A stretch of DNA of 6,562 nt from Hyphomonadaceae bacterium (GCA_030696545.1 JAUYSA010000351.1:1-6562); one strand, 5' to 3'; shown: positions 1 to 5,880, numbered from the stretch's first letter. Made by a program: numbers and translations. Notes: generated by a model not told the origin, from the letters alone.

Positions 1-514
1 CGAAGGCGGCCACGCCTTCCCGGATATTCTCGACGCTGTGCGCGACCGCGCGCTTGGACTTCAACACCGACGCGAGCATGTCGATGCCGACCCCGGTGAA
101 TCCCAGAGAGGGCAGCTTCCGGCTCTTGCGCGAACTCGCCAACAATCGCCGATCGAGGTGAGCGGCCTCGTCGCCGACGAACACGAGCATGAAGTCCGCT
201 GGAAACCGCCTTTGGTGCCGTTTCACGGCCGCGTGAAGAGTTTTCGGCTCGACTTCAAAGTACTCCGCCGCATGGCAATCGAGCAGCACCCTGATCCCGC
301 GGACATCGGGGAATTCGCGCTTCATGTCTAGGGAGAGCCTATCGACGATCTTCGCGCCCCAACCCTGCTCCGCCTGACGTTTCAAAATCTCACATCCGAT
401 TTGCCAATAGAGCAGGACCAGCTCGGAATTGACCGCGGCCGCCGCGCGCAGCCGAGCCGCGCGTACATGCGCTTTGATGCTGTCCAATAAAGTCGAGTAT
501 TCGTCGGAGTTCAT
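1..514 (-). CDS. DUF1016 (YhcG) N-terminal domain fused to ORF6N domain, 3' end outside window
   Basis: Reading frame open from ATG at 514 to the left edge, giving 171 residues with no stop. Residues about 5-73 look like the DUF1016/YhcG N-terminal helical domain: a YSTLLDSIKAHVRAAR start, then AVNSELVLLYWQIGCEI and GWGAKIVDRLSLDMKREFP. From residue about 73 the sequence changes to an ORF6N-type domain: IRVLLDCHAAEYFEVEPKTL, AVKRHQRRFPADFML, then LGFTGVGIDMLASVLKSKRAV. ORF6N is a DNA-binding domain of phage antirepressor-like proteins; the YhcG N-terminal domain normally precedes a PDDEXK nuclease domain, which is not seen here and could only lie beyond the edge. The start is supported by GAGAGG a few bases upstream of the ATG. 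Expression is likely from the promoter in the AT-rich spacer to the right. The domain calls are by eye; the biological role is unknown, with regulation or phage-related defence as guesses. Confidence 0.8.
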   Translation of the reverse strand, partial: MNSDEYSTLLDSIKAHVRAARLRAAAAVNSELVLLYWQIGCEILKRQAEQGWGAKIVDRLSLDMKREFPDVRGIRVLLDCHAAEYFEVEPKTLHAAVKRHQRRFPADFMLVFVGDEAAHLDRRLLASSRKSRKLPSLGFTGVGIDMLASVLKSKRAVAHSVENIREGVAAF

Positions 515-602
515 GGTCCTCTCTACCAGACGATTGAACCCCCGAAATAGTTCCTTTGATGAGCCGCCTGATTTTTAGATATCTCATTAAAATATATGAG
601 TA

Positions 603-630
603 ATCATAAATTGTGCAACGGGCGTTGCAA
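603..630 (-). promoter_or_regulatory. Candidate sigma-70-type promoter of the DUF1016-ORF6N gene
   Basis: On the minus strand, TTGCAA (630-625) is followed after 16 bases by TATGAT (608-603). A second overlapping option is TTGCAC (618-613), 16 bases, then TATATT. Either would give a 5' leader of about 70-100 bases before the ATG at 514. The -35 box TTGCAA is the same hexamer as in the promoter of the winged-helix operon. Pattern match only. Confidence 0.5.
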
Positions 631-674
631 AATTGGAAATTGAGTCGGCGAATTTTGCAGATGCCATCTGCAAA
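614..674. promoter_or_regulatory. Cluster of three overlapping perfect dyads, candidate operator
   Basis: Three inverted repeats are packed into 61 bp. The first is TGCAACG (614-620) with CGTTGCA (623-629). The second is TGCAAAATT (626-634) with AATTTTGCA (651-659). The third is TTTGCAGATG (654-663) with CATCTGCAAA (665-674), with one base between the arms. The first covers the -35 box of the candidate promoter. None is followed by a T-run, so protein binding is more likely than termination. The regulator is unknown; the nearby winged-helix protein and the ORF6N protein are candidates. Confidence 0.55.
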
Positions 675-784
675 TTCGAGCACGGCAAATGGAGGCCCGC
701 GGACGAATCGATCACCCGTGTATCATCCGCCACCAGCTCCGAGGAGGATCGTTCCAGGCGCCACGTCTTCGTGGTCGAGGGCGT

Positions 785-1444
785 TTAGAGAGCTTTGAGA
801 ACCGCCCGGGCGCGTGCCTCGCGACCGGGGCCCGCGGCCGGCGGCAGGTGACCCTTCAGCGCGTCCAGGAATCGTCCATCCGCAAGCAGCTCGCGGAAAC
901 TGTCCTGGAGATATCGCCTGACGTTCTTGGGCGCCCGCTCGATCTGCAGTTGAAAATCCTCGACGCCGTCGATGATGGTCACGATGTCTTCCATGTCGGG
1001 GCTTCCCATGAAGTCATTGCGACCGCGGCCCCTGAACGCCTCGAGTTTGGAGGCGATGAGGTACGGCAGCGAGAAAATCCGGATCTCCTGGCCGTCGGGT
1101 AGACGCGCCGGTATGGAGCTTGTAAATCCATCCGGATACCAGCGGTTCGAGAACCCGAGGACCTCGCCCGCCAGGGGCATCGCATCCACCAGAATTCCCC
1201 GGTACTCCCAACGGCAGATAGGGCTGCCCTCATCCACTGGATGTCGGAAGCCGAGGCCCCGAAGTCTTTCCTCGAGCTTATGGTAGCCGGTCCGAGCGGC
1301 GACCGCGACCACGCAGTCGACGTCGTCGGTCGCTCGAACTTTGAGGGCCGGTTGGCCGGCAAGGTACAGCTCGATCGTGGCGCCGCCGACGAAGACGACC
1401 TCGTCCATGAGCGGACCGAGGCCGCGCGCCGCCAACGACAGCAT
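785..1444 (-). CDS. AbiEii/AbiGii-like nucleotidyltransferase (candidate toxin)
   Basis: 219 residues from ATG 1444 to TAA at 787-785. The fold signature is clear: DEVVFVGGATIELYL at residues 14-28 contains the GG motif of the polymerase-beta-type nucleotidyltransferase core, and RATDDVDCVV contains the paired acidic residues D41 and D43. D87 in ILVDAMP is a good third metal ligand. KLEAFRGRGRND (133-144) and DMEDIV (150-155) match the conserved C-terminal half seen in AbiEii-type proteins. In that family such enzymes transfer nucleotides to RNA or protein targets and act as toxins of type IV-like toxin-antitoxin or abortive-infection pairs; the actual substrate here is unknown. The gene follows the winged-helix gene by 11 bases, so translation is probably coupled. 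Conserved-looking residues (NNLE) lie just upstream of the chosen ATG, so initiation at CTG 1459, overlapping the previous TGA, is a real alternative and would give 224 residues. Confidence 0.85.
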   Translation of the reverse strand: MLSLAARGLGPLMDEVVFVGGATIELYLAGQPALKVRATDDVDCVVAVAARTGYHKLEERLRGLGFRHPVDEGSPICRWEYRGILVDAMPLAGEVLGFSNRWYPDGFTSSIPARLPDGQEIRIFSLPYLIASKLEAFRGRGRNDFMGSPDMEDIVTIIDGVEDFQLQIERAPKNVRRYLQDSFRELLADGRFLDALKGHLPPAAGPGREARARAVLKAL

Positions 1445-1455
1445 CTCCAGGTTAT

Positions 1456-1986
1456 TCAGGCCTTCTTCGGGCCGATCCGCTTCTCGAGCTCGTCCGCGGC
1501 GAGGGCTCGCTCCCGCGCGCGGCCGACGCGCAGGGCATCGACGAGCGCCAGGAGCTCGTGCAGCTGCGGATCCTTCGCCGCGGCGAACGGAACCGATTCG
1601 TACAGCGGCTCGATGGCCTGACCCCGCATTTTGCCCTCGCCGTAGGGCCAGACATACTGGTCGTGCTCGTCGGAGACGATCCGCTTCGACAGCGGCGGCG
1701 CCGAATGGGCCGTGGGCATGCCGCGGCCAAGCGAACCGGGTTGGACCGGATAGACGTACTTGAGACCGTGGACCAGGAACTCCAGCAGCGAAGTGCGAAT
1801 GACACGCTTCTTGGCCTCGTCCAGGAACCCGGAGACGCGGCATCGCTCCAAAGCGAAGCTGACCTCCGTCTGAGACAGCCCCAACTCGACGGACAGGTCG
1901 ATGTGCCGCCACTCTCGCTCCTGCCAGAGGCAGAGTTTGAGCAAAACCATGATGTCTTGTGGCTTGATGCCTTGAAGAACGCGCAT
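1456..1986 (-). CDS. Winged-helix (MarR-like) protein, partner of the nucleotidyltransferase
   Basis: 176 residues from ATG 1986 to TGA at 1458-1456. Residues about 8-65 form a winged helix-turn-helix: WRHIDLSVELGLSQTEVSFA (26-45) contains the two DNA-binding helices, followed by ERCRVSGFLDEAKKRV as the wing. The C-terminal part has a recognisable block, RGMPTAHSAPPLSKRIVSD (88-106) and VWPYGEGKMRGQAIEPLYES (112-131), then a helical LHELLALVDALRVGRARERA stretch. I recall this arrangement from uncharacterised proteins encoded directly upstream of AbiEii-like nucleotidyltransferases, but cannot check it here. It is probably the DNA-binding regulator or antitoxin of the pair. The frame is open far upstream, through the end of the mobile element, but the start at 1986 is chosen because the promoter places transcription exactly there. 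No Shine-Dalgarno sequence precedes it. Confidence 0.8.
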   Translation of the reverse strand: MRVLQGIKPQDIMVLLKLCLWQEREWRHIDLSVELGLSQTEVSFALERCRVSGFLDEAKKRVIRTSLLEFLVHGLKYVYPVQPGSLGRGMPTAHSAPPLSKRIVSDEHDQYVWPYGEGKMRGQAIEPLYESVPFAAAKDPQLHELLALVDALRVGRARERALAADELEKRIGPKKA

Positions 1987-1992
1987 AACCAC

Positions 1993-2022
1993 AGTATAAC
2001 ACGACGCATTGCAATTTGCAAT
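1993..2022 (-). promoter_or_regulatory. Promoter and dyad operator of the winged-helix/nucleotidyltransferase operon
   Basis: On the minus strand, TTGCAA (2021-2016), 17 bases, then TATACT (1998-1993). Six bases separate the -10 box from the ATG at 1986, which puts the predicted transcription start on the A of the start codon. The -35 box lies in a perfect dyad: ATTGCAA (2008-2014) and TTGCAAT (2016-2022) with one central base. This suggests autoregulation by the winged-helix product, as is common for toxin-antitoxin operons. The spacing and boxes are seen directly; binding is inferred. Confidence 0.65.
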
Positions 2023-2135
2023 ATGTGCTGCATCCGTGGGCAAGCCGCGCAGGTCCTCCAGTCCCCGGCTCCGTTGTCGTTCCATACCTAGTTCGAAGCC
2101 ATTCCCAATGCCGCGAAGGCGGCCCGTAGCTCCTT
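2023..2135. other. Left flank of the mobile element, no gene seen
   Basis: About 113 bp between the winged-helix promoter and the outer terminal repeat. Open frames crossing it continue into the element end and have no codon pattern or start supporting a gene. No short direct repeat shared with the right flank was found that could be a target duplication. Confidence 0.5.
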
Positions 2136-2180
2136 CTTTACCGATCACCGAAACCGACCCAGTAGCGATCAGCGAAATGG
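2136..2180 (+). repeat. Left terminal inverted repeat with two 24-bp-spaced copies
   Basis: The outer copy CCGATCACCGAAACC is at 2141-2155 and the inner copy GCGATCAGCGAAATGG at 2165-2180, a period of 24 bp. The reverse complement of this stretch aligns with 6060-6104 over its full length without gaps. These are the likely IstA binding sites. Confidence 0.8.
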
Positions 2181-2279
2181 AGCCACCTGCTGATGCACGA
2201 TTGCCGGCAGAATTTGCGAACAATGCCGGCGGCGTTGATCTCGTCGCGGCCGGCGCCGCTGCGGCGCGCTCCAAATACG

Positions 2280-2314
2280 ACGGCGGCCGTCGCGTTCGCC
2301 GCGACGACCGCCGT
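2280..2314. repeat. Strong hairpin inside the left end, downstream of istB
   Basis: ACGGCGG (2280-2286) pairs with CCGCCGT (2308-2314), and CGTCGCG (2288-2294) pairs with CGCGACG (2300-2306). One C-A mismatch separates the two blocks and the loop is five bases (TTCGC). It starts 32 bases past the istB stop on the minus strand. No T-run follows, so it could stabilise the mRNA end, stop transcription weakly, or shield the element from outside transcription. Confidence 0.6.
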
Positions 2315-2346
2315 GTGTCCGCAGGGGCTGCGGGCCATTGCCACGC

Positions 2347-3102
2347 TTACGGCTGAGACTCCGGCGGCGGCGGTGCGTACTTGGGCTTGCTGAGGTTGAC
2401 GCCCTTTGCAAATGTGATGGTCTGACAGTTGTGCAGCAGCCGCCGCAGCAGCGCCGAGGCCATGGGACCGTTTCCCAGGAACTTCGGCCATTCTTGATAC
2501 CCGAGGTTCGTTGTAATGAGCGTCGGCTTTTTGTTGTAGCGGTTCTCGACGAGGCGGAAGAAGTTGTTGATCTGCCCGGGCTTCGGTTCGACATAGCCGA
2601 GCTCGTCGATCAGCAAAACATCCACACGTGAGAGCCGCTTGAGCAGGGCCTGCGTCGAGCGGTCGGCCAGACTGGCCGAGAACTCGTCGAAAAGATCCTG
2701 AGCTTTGACGAGTTTTCCCGAACGCCCCGAGTAAAGCGCCTTGAGCAGGATCGAGGACGCCAAGCCCGTCTTGCCCACGCCCGTGCCGCCCATCCAGACG
2801 ATGTTCTCGGCACGCGCGATGAAGTCGAGCTCGGCCAGTTCCTGGTGTTGCTTCTTGCTGATGCAGGTCTGGAGGTTGAAGGGATAGGTCTCCAACGTCC
2901 AGCGATCGGGTAGCGAGGCCTGCGCCACCCGGCTTTGAATGGAGCGCTGGCGCTTGTCCTCGACTTCCTGGCGCAGCAGGCCCGACAGGAAGGCGCTGTA
3001 GCTTGGTTTCTTGTTCTGGGCCGTCTTGAGCTCCGTCTCCACGATCTCGCGCATCTTGCGTAGCTTGAGCGCGTCCAGACTGGCGTCGAGTTCATTGAGC
3101 AT
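2347..3102 (-). CDS. istB: IS21-family AAA+ ATPase IstB (transposition helper)
   Basis: 251 residues, the usual length for IstB. This ATPase assembles on target DNA, recruits and activates IstA, and is related to the DnaC helicase loader. Walker A is GGTGVGKT at residues 105-112 and Walker B is VLLIDE at 162-167. A sensor-1 region TLITTNL (194-200) ends in N199, and ALLRRLLHNC (217-226) is the conserved C-terminal arginine-containing motif. Residues 1-65 form the helical N-terminal domain. The ATG lies in the last codons of istA, an 11-base overlap in another frame, with GAGGAGGA placed at good spacing upstream, so translation should be coupled to istA. The C-terminus ends in a proline-rich APPPPESQP tail. 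No disruption is seen; the gene looks intact. Confidence 0.95.
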   Translation of the reverse strand: MLNELDASLDALKLRKMREIVETELKTAQNKKPSYSAFLSGLLRQEVEDKRQRSIQSRVAQASLPDRWTLETYPFNLQTCISKKQHQELAELDFIARAENIVWMGGTGVGKTGLASSILLKALYSGRSGKLVKAQDLFDEFSASLADRSTQALLKRLSRVDVLLIDELGYVEPKPGQINNFFRLVENRYNKKPTLITTNLGYQEWPKFLGNGPMASALLRRLLHNCQTITFAKGVNLSKPKYAPPPPESQP

Positions 3103-4585
3103 GATCGTCCTCCTCGATGCCGTACTGGCTCATGTCGCTTGGCTGCGTGCCCGATCCCTTGATGAACCCTTCGCTGTCCTCGTAATCCTGCGGCTCCATC
3201 GGGAGCAGGTATTCCTGGCGGGCAAGATCGCCCAATAAGATGGTCTCCACTCGCCGCACGTCGAACAGCCCGTGCTCACCCGCCTTTGCCACCGCCCGCA
3301 GAAAGTCCTCCGTCCGGTGCTGGCACAAAAGGCCGTAGAGCCTCCGCAGGCTCCAAGCGTAGTGGCTTCCTCTGTCCGCCTTGAGCCGGGTCAGATACTC
3401 CGGCATCACGCCGCCCAACCCACGCAGCCGCGTCTCCTCGGGAAGAACCGTGCTCGGCAAGCGCCGGCCTCGCCGCTCATGGCCCGGCAACGTCGACTGG
3501 TTGCAGCCATCGGCGCCCGTAAGCTTCGGGTGCCGCGCCAGTTCCTCCTGGCCCTGCAGTAAAACCACCTCCTTGTCGCTCTCGCGCACCGTCACCCCCT
3601 GGCCCAGCGATTTCACCGGCGCCGAGTAGCGCATCGCGTGCAGATGTACGTATCCGTAGGCATCCACCTCTCGCCGGTGGATCTGATAGACCTCAGGCAC
3701 GTACAGCGGCAGCAAGGTCAAGTGCGGCCGCTCCGCGACAAACAGTTCCCGCGGACTGGCCCCAAGCTCGCGCATTTGTCGCACGTCGGCTTTTTCATCG
3801 AGCCACGCCTGCGCCTGCAAGTTGAGGTCTGCGTCGTCCTTGAACGTTCGCCCCGCCAGAAAGTTTCTCTCGACATACCAAAAGTCTCTCTCTACTTTCC
3901 CGGATCGGTCCGCGTGACCCAGCTCGTGCGCCAGGAACTTGAAGCCAAAACGCTTCTCGAACGCCTCCATCTCGGGTGAAACCTGCGCGTTCTTGCCCGT
4001 CCCGCACACGATCACCACATGGCTGTTGTCGATCACGCACTGACCGCACGTTCCGCCCAGGGCTTTGAACGCCTCCGTCAGGAAGACCTTGCAGGCAAAC
4101 CGGTCGAACTTCGCATAAAAGCGGATGTACAGCCGCCGGCTGTAGCCCAGTACCAGGCTCGCGCACTGACGCTTCACTTTCTTGCCGCCGATCACGATCG
4201 TGTAGGGCGACGTATCATGCTGCATCTCCACACCGGGGCCCGTCACGATCCGACCCGCGCGCTCCTTCTCAAGCACGCCGATCCCGCGCTCCCGGCAGAA
4301 CCGCGTCAGCGTCGTATACGGCACGCTCACGCCATACTGCAAGATCATCTCCTCCCACACGCGAACCATGTTCCCTTCGCATTTCACGTGCAACTGCCGC
4401 AGGCTCTCAAGAAAGGGCTCCAACCGGTGCGGCGGCCCCTGCCTGCTCGCCGCCTCCGCCCGGCCGCTCGCGATCACCGCCTTCACCGCGTTGCGCCCTA
4501 CGCCCAAATCCCTCGCGATCTTCCGGCTTCCGTGACCCTGCTTTCGCAGCGTCAACACAGCCATGCGCATTTCCTGACTGAGCAT
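3092..4585 (-). CDS. istA: IS21-family DDE transposase IstA
   Basis: 497 residues. The N-terminal helix-turn-helix (about 5-45) contains GHGSRKIARDLGVGRNAVKA, as expected for binding the terminal repeats. The RNase H-like catalytic core shows the DDE triad: D124 in MQHDTSPY, D186 in CVIDNSH and E232 in GKVERDFWYVERNF, spaced 62 and 46 residues. A beta-barrel-like region follows (about 290-350: LYVPEVYQIHRREVDAYGYV, then RYSAP). The enzyme cuts and joins the element ends. The start at 4585 is supported by AAGGAGG six bases upstream. The 3' end overlaps istB by 11 bases. The first 59 codons lie inside the 3' part of the ParB-like reading frame in another phase. The protein has all catalytic residues and no frameshift, so the element may be active. 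Confidence 0.95.
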   Translation of the reverse strand: MLSQEMRMAVLTLRKQGHGSRKIARDLGVGRNAVKAVIASGRAEAASRQGPPHRLEPFLESLRQLHVKCEGNMVRVWEEMILQYGVSVPYTTLTRFCRERGIGVLEKERAGRIVTGPGVEMQHDTSPYTIVIGGKKVKRQCASLVLGYSRRLYIRFYAKFDRFACKVFLTEAFKALGGTCGQCVIDNSHVVIVCGTGKNAQVSPEMEAFEKRFGFKFLAHELGHADRSGKVERDFWYVERNFLAGRTFKDDADLNLQAQAWLDEKADVRQMRELGASPRELFVAERPHLTLLPLYVPEVYQIHRREVDAYGYVHLHAMRYSAPVKSLGQGVTVRESDKEVVLLQGQEELARHPKLTGADGCNQSTLPGHERRGRRLPSTVLPEETRLRGLGGVMPEYLTRLKADRGSHYAWSLRRLYGLLCQHRTEDFLRAVAKAGEHGLFDVRRVETILLGDLARQEYLLPMEPQDYEDSEGFIKGSGTQPSDMSQYGIEEDDHAQ

Positions 4586-5501
4586 ATCCCGCCTCCTTGT
4601 TTTTGTCTCGCGCGGCCTTTAGCGCCGCGGCCGTCTCCGCCAGCAAAGCCAATCGCTTGGCCGCCCGCTCCCACGCCGGCCAGAGCTTCCCGCCGCAGGC
4701 CGCGTCGACGTCATAGCCCAGTATCTGCGGCAGGCTGCGCGTCAGACCCAACGCTATGTTGCCCATCAGTTCCAGCTGCTTGAATGCGCGGTTCTCCGCC
4801 TCGCTCATCGCCGGATCCTGAGACCCCTTGCTCGCCGCCTCCAACGCCTTCAAAAATCGCGCCGGATCCTCCAAAATGCGCGCACGCACCGCCGCGCCGC
4901 TCTTGGCGTAGTGCTCGCACACCAGCGCCACCTGCCGACTGCTCATTTGCGCCGATACGATTTTCGCCGCCAAGCCGGCACAGGCCGAAGCGTTGGCGCG
5001 CGCCAACGGCAGCAGATGCTTCATCGCCGACCACGCCCCAAGCTCGCCGCACCGCACGCTCTCAAGCACGCCGTCCGGCAACCCCTCGACTAACCCCAGC
5101 CGCCGGCTTGCCCAGCTCTTTGTGCGGCCCATCGCCGCCGCCGTCGCCCCAAGACTCCATTTCCCATTGCGATGCAGCTCGTAAATCAGCCACCCATCTT
5201 CGATGGCGTTGTAACCCTGCCCGCTCCCGGCGCGGTACGCCGCCACCAGTGCCTCCGCCGGCCCCGCCTCCAAAACCACAGCCTTCACCACGTCACGCCG
5301 CAGACGCTTGAGCGCGCGAATCCGTTTATGCCCGTCGACCACCACCCAGCGCCCCACGCCTTCGGCGATCACGCTGATCGCGTCCTGTTGGCCGTGCTCT
5401 TCAAGCGACGACAGCAGCCAGGCCTCGCGCCTGCGGTCGCGCACGCGCAACCCACCATAGCGAACGTCAAGCGTCGCCGCGTTCAACTCGATGACCTTCA
5501 T
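4407..5501 (-). CDS. ParB/Spo0J-like protein carried by the IS21 element
   Basis: 364 residues as read. Residues about 18-80 form a ParB N-terminal domain: LRVRDRRREAWLLSSLEEHG, DAISVIAEGVGRWVVVDGHK, then RIRALKRLRRDVVKAVVLE. The DGHKRIRA stretch stands where classical ParB has the GERRxRA CTP-binding motif. A helix-turn-helix follows (about 113-137, WSLGATAAAMGRTKSWASRR), then a helical region to about residue 300. ParB proteins bind DNA and can spread along it using CTP; here no ParA partner is visible. The ATG overlaps the stop of a 22-codon micro-ORF (ATGA), and GGAG lies only one base upstream, so translation is probably coupled. Residues 306-364 overlap the start of istA and are low in complexity (GGDRERPGGGGEQAG), so the true ancestral end may have been near the istA start. 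Possible roles are target choice, end bridging or regulation, none shown. Confidence 0.85.
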   Translation of the reverse strand: MKVIELNAATLDVRYGGLRVRDRRREAWLLSSLEEHGQQDAISVIAEGVGRWVVVDGHKRIRALKRLRRDVVKAVVLEAGPAEALVAAYRAGSGQGYNAIEDGWLIYELHRNGKWSLGATAAAMGRTKSWASRRLGLVEGLPDGVLESVRCGELGAWSAMKHLLPLARANASACAGLAAKIVSAQMSSRQVALVCEHYAKSGAAVRARILEDPARFLKALEAASKGSQDPAMSEAENRAFKQLELMGNIALGLTRSLPQILGYDVDAACGGKLWPAWERAAKRLALLAETAAALKAARDKNKEAGYAQSGNAHGCVDAAKAGSRKPEDREGFGRRAQRGEGGDRERPGGGGEQAGAAAPVGALS

Positions 5502-5566
5502 GCTCCGACATTATCGCCCAGGACTTTTCCCGCGTCTATAAAGTCCTGTCTTACGGCGCTTTTCAT
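5498..5566 (-). CDS. 22-residue micro-ORF translationally coupled to the ParB-like gene
   Basis: ATG 5566 to TGA 5500-5498. The peptide begins MKSAVRQDFIDAG and ends DNVGA. GAGG stands five bases upstream of the ATG, a good ribosome site. The stop overlaps the ParB-like start as ATGA, and that gene's own GGAG is too close to its ATG, so ribosomes finishing this peptide are likely to re-initiate there. SAVRQ repeats the SAVRQ near the C-terminus of the upstream zinc-finger protein, because of a 17-bp direct repeat. It may be a leader peptide or the displaced tail of that protein. Conservation cannot be judged here. Confidence 0.5.
   Translation of the reverse strand: MKSAVRQDFIDAGKVLGDNVGA
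5519..5548. repeat. 9-bp dyad inside the micro-ORF before the ParB-like gene
   Basis: CAGGACTTT (5519-5527) and AAAGTCCTG (5540-5548) are perfect inverted arms with a 12-base spacer. The right arm overlaps the downstream direct-repeat copy. It may be an RNA stem that affects translation of the ParB-like gene, or a binding site for the element's own ParB-like protein. Both ideas are inference. Confidence 0.55.
5544..5560 (+). repeat. 17-bp direct repeat, copy 1
   Basis: TCCTGTCTTACGGCGCT, identical to 5597-5613 and offset by 53 bp. This copy lies in the micro-ORF. The other copy lies in the last codons of the zinc-finger gene. Confidence 0.9.
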
Positions 5567-5589
5567 GATTTCCTCGACGGGAAGCACGG

Positions 5590-5880
5590 TCAATGCTCCT
5601 GTCTTACGGCGCTCGCATGCCTGCGCTTACGACTCGCCGCATCTCGCGCTCTATATTCGGGGTGCTCAAAACGGTAGCCGTGCATGTAGACTCGCCACCG
5701 GCCGCGTCTGCGCACGCGTCGTTCTTTGCTCCACTGAGGATCGCGCCGCCGCCACGCGCGATCCAACATGCGCTTGAGTTTGCGCCGGCACTTCGATGCT
5801 CCGCAAATCTTCTGAATAGCGGCGCGGGGAATGTAGGGCTCAAACCATTCCCGGCAGAACAGGCATCGCTTCTTGAGCAT
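5590..5880 (-). CDS. Small basic Cys4 zinc-finger-like protein of the IS21 element
   Basis: 96 residues from ATG 5880 to TGA 5592-5590. Four cysteines are arranged C6-x2-C9 and C26-x4-C31 (CLFC and CGASKC), a probable zinc site. They are followed by a very basic region, CRRKLKRMLDRAWRRRDPQW (31-50) and RRVRRRGRWRVYMHGYR (54-70), and a HPEYR motif (73-77). This points to a small nucleic-acid-binding protein; no catalytic motif is visible. The start was chosen for GGAGG seven bases upstream; the frame is open to an earlier ATG at 5961, but the extra 27 residues look non-coding and would cross the candidate promoter. It is the first gene of the element's operon. From memory, similar CxxC proteins occur beside ParB-like and IS21 genes elsewhere, which I cannot verify here. 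Confidence 0.75.
   Translation of the reverse strand: MLKKRCLFCREWFEPYIPRAAIQKICGASKCRRKLKRMLDRAWRRRDPQWSKERRVRRRGRWRVYMHGYRFEHPEYRARDAASRKRRHASAVRQEH
5597..5613 (+). repeat. 17-bp direct repeat, copy 2
   Basis: Identical to 5544-5560. On the minus strand it encodes the SAVRQ near the C-terminus of the zinc-finger protein. Looping out the 53 bp between the copies would extend that protein in frame through the micro-ORF tail to the ParB-like start. Confidence 0.9.

Larger units (their letters stand above)
515..784. other. Intergenic region with promoter and dyads, no gene
   Basis: This 270-bp gap separates the end of the nucleotidyltransferase gene from the start of the DUF1016-ORF6N gene. 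No open frame in it looks coding. Positions 540-675 are much richer in A+T than the surroundings and hold a candidate promoter and three overlapping dyads. Just past the nucleotidyltransferase stop is a small stem, CCACG at 761-765 and CGTGG at 770-774 with a four-base loop. It lacks a T-run on either strand, so a terminator role is not supported. Confidence 0.7.

Noticed and set aside
785..2014. A 409-residue minus-strand frame covering both genes of the winged-helix operon
   Set aside because: Only its last 219-224 residues show the nucleotidyltransferase fold. The first 185 are the out-of-frame shadow of the winged-helix gene.
1987..2274. Upstream extension of the winged-helix frame to ATG 2274
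   Set aside because: It crosses the terminal repeats of the mobile element and its residues look non-coding. The promoter lies inside the extension.
4585..4615. Programmed -1 frameshift from the ParB-like gene into istA at CAAAAAC
   Set aside because: istA is in the +1 phase relative to the ParB-like frame, the heptamer is not a good slippery site, and istA has its own strong ribosome site.
4019..4783. 254-residue plus-strand frame opposite istA and the ParB-like gene
   Set aside because: Composition typical of an antisense shadow in GC-rich DNA; no domain and no ribosome site seen.
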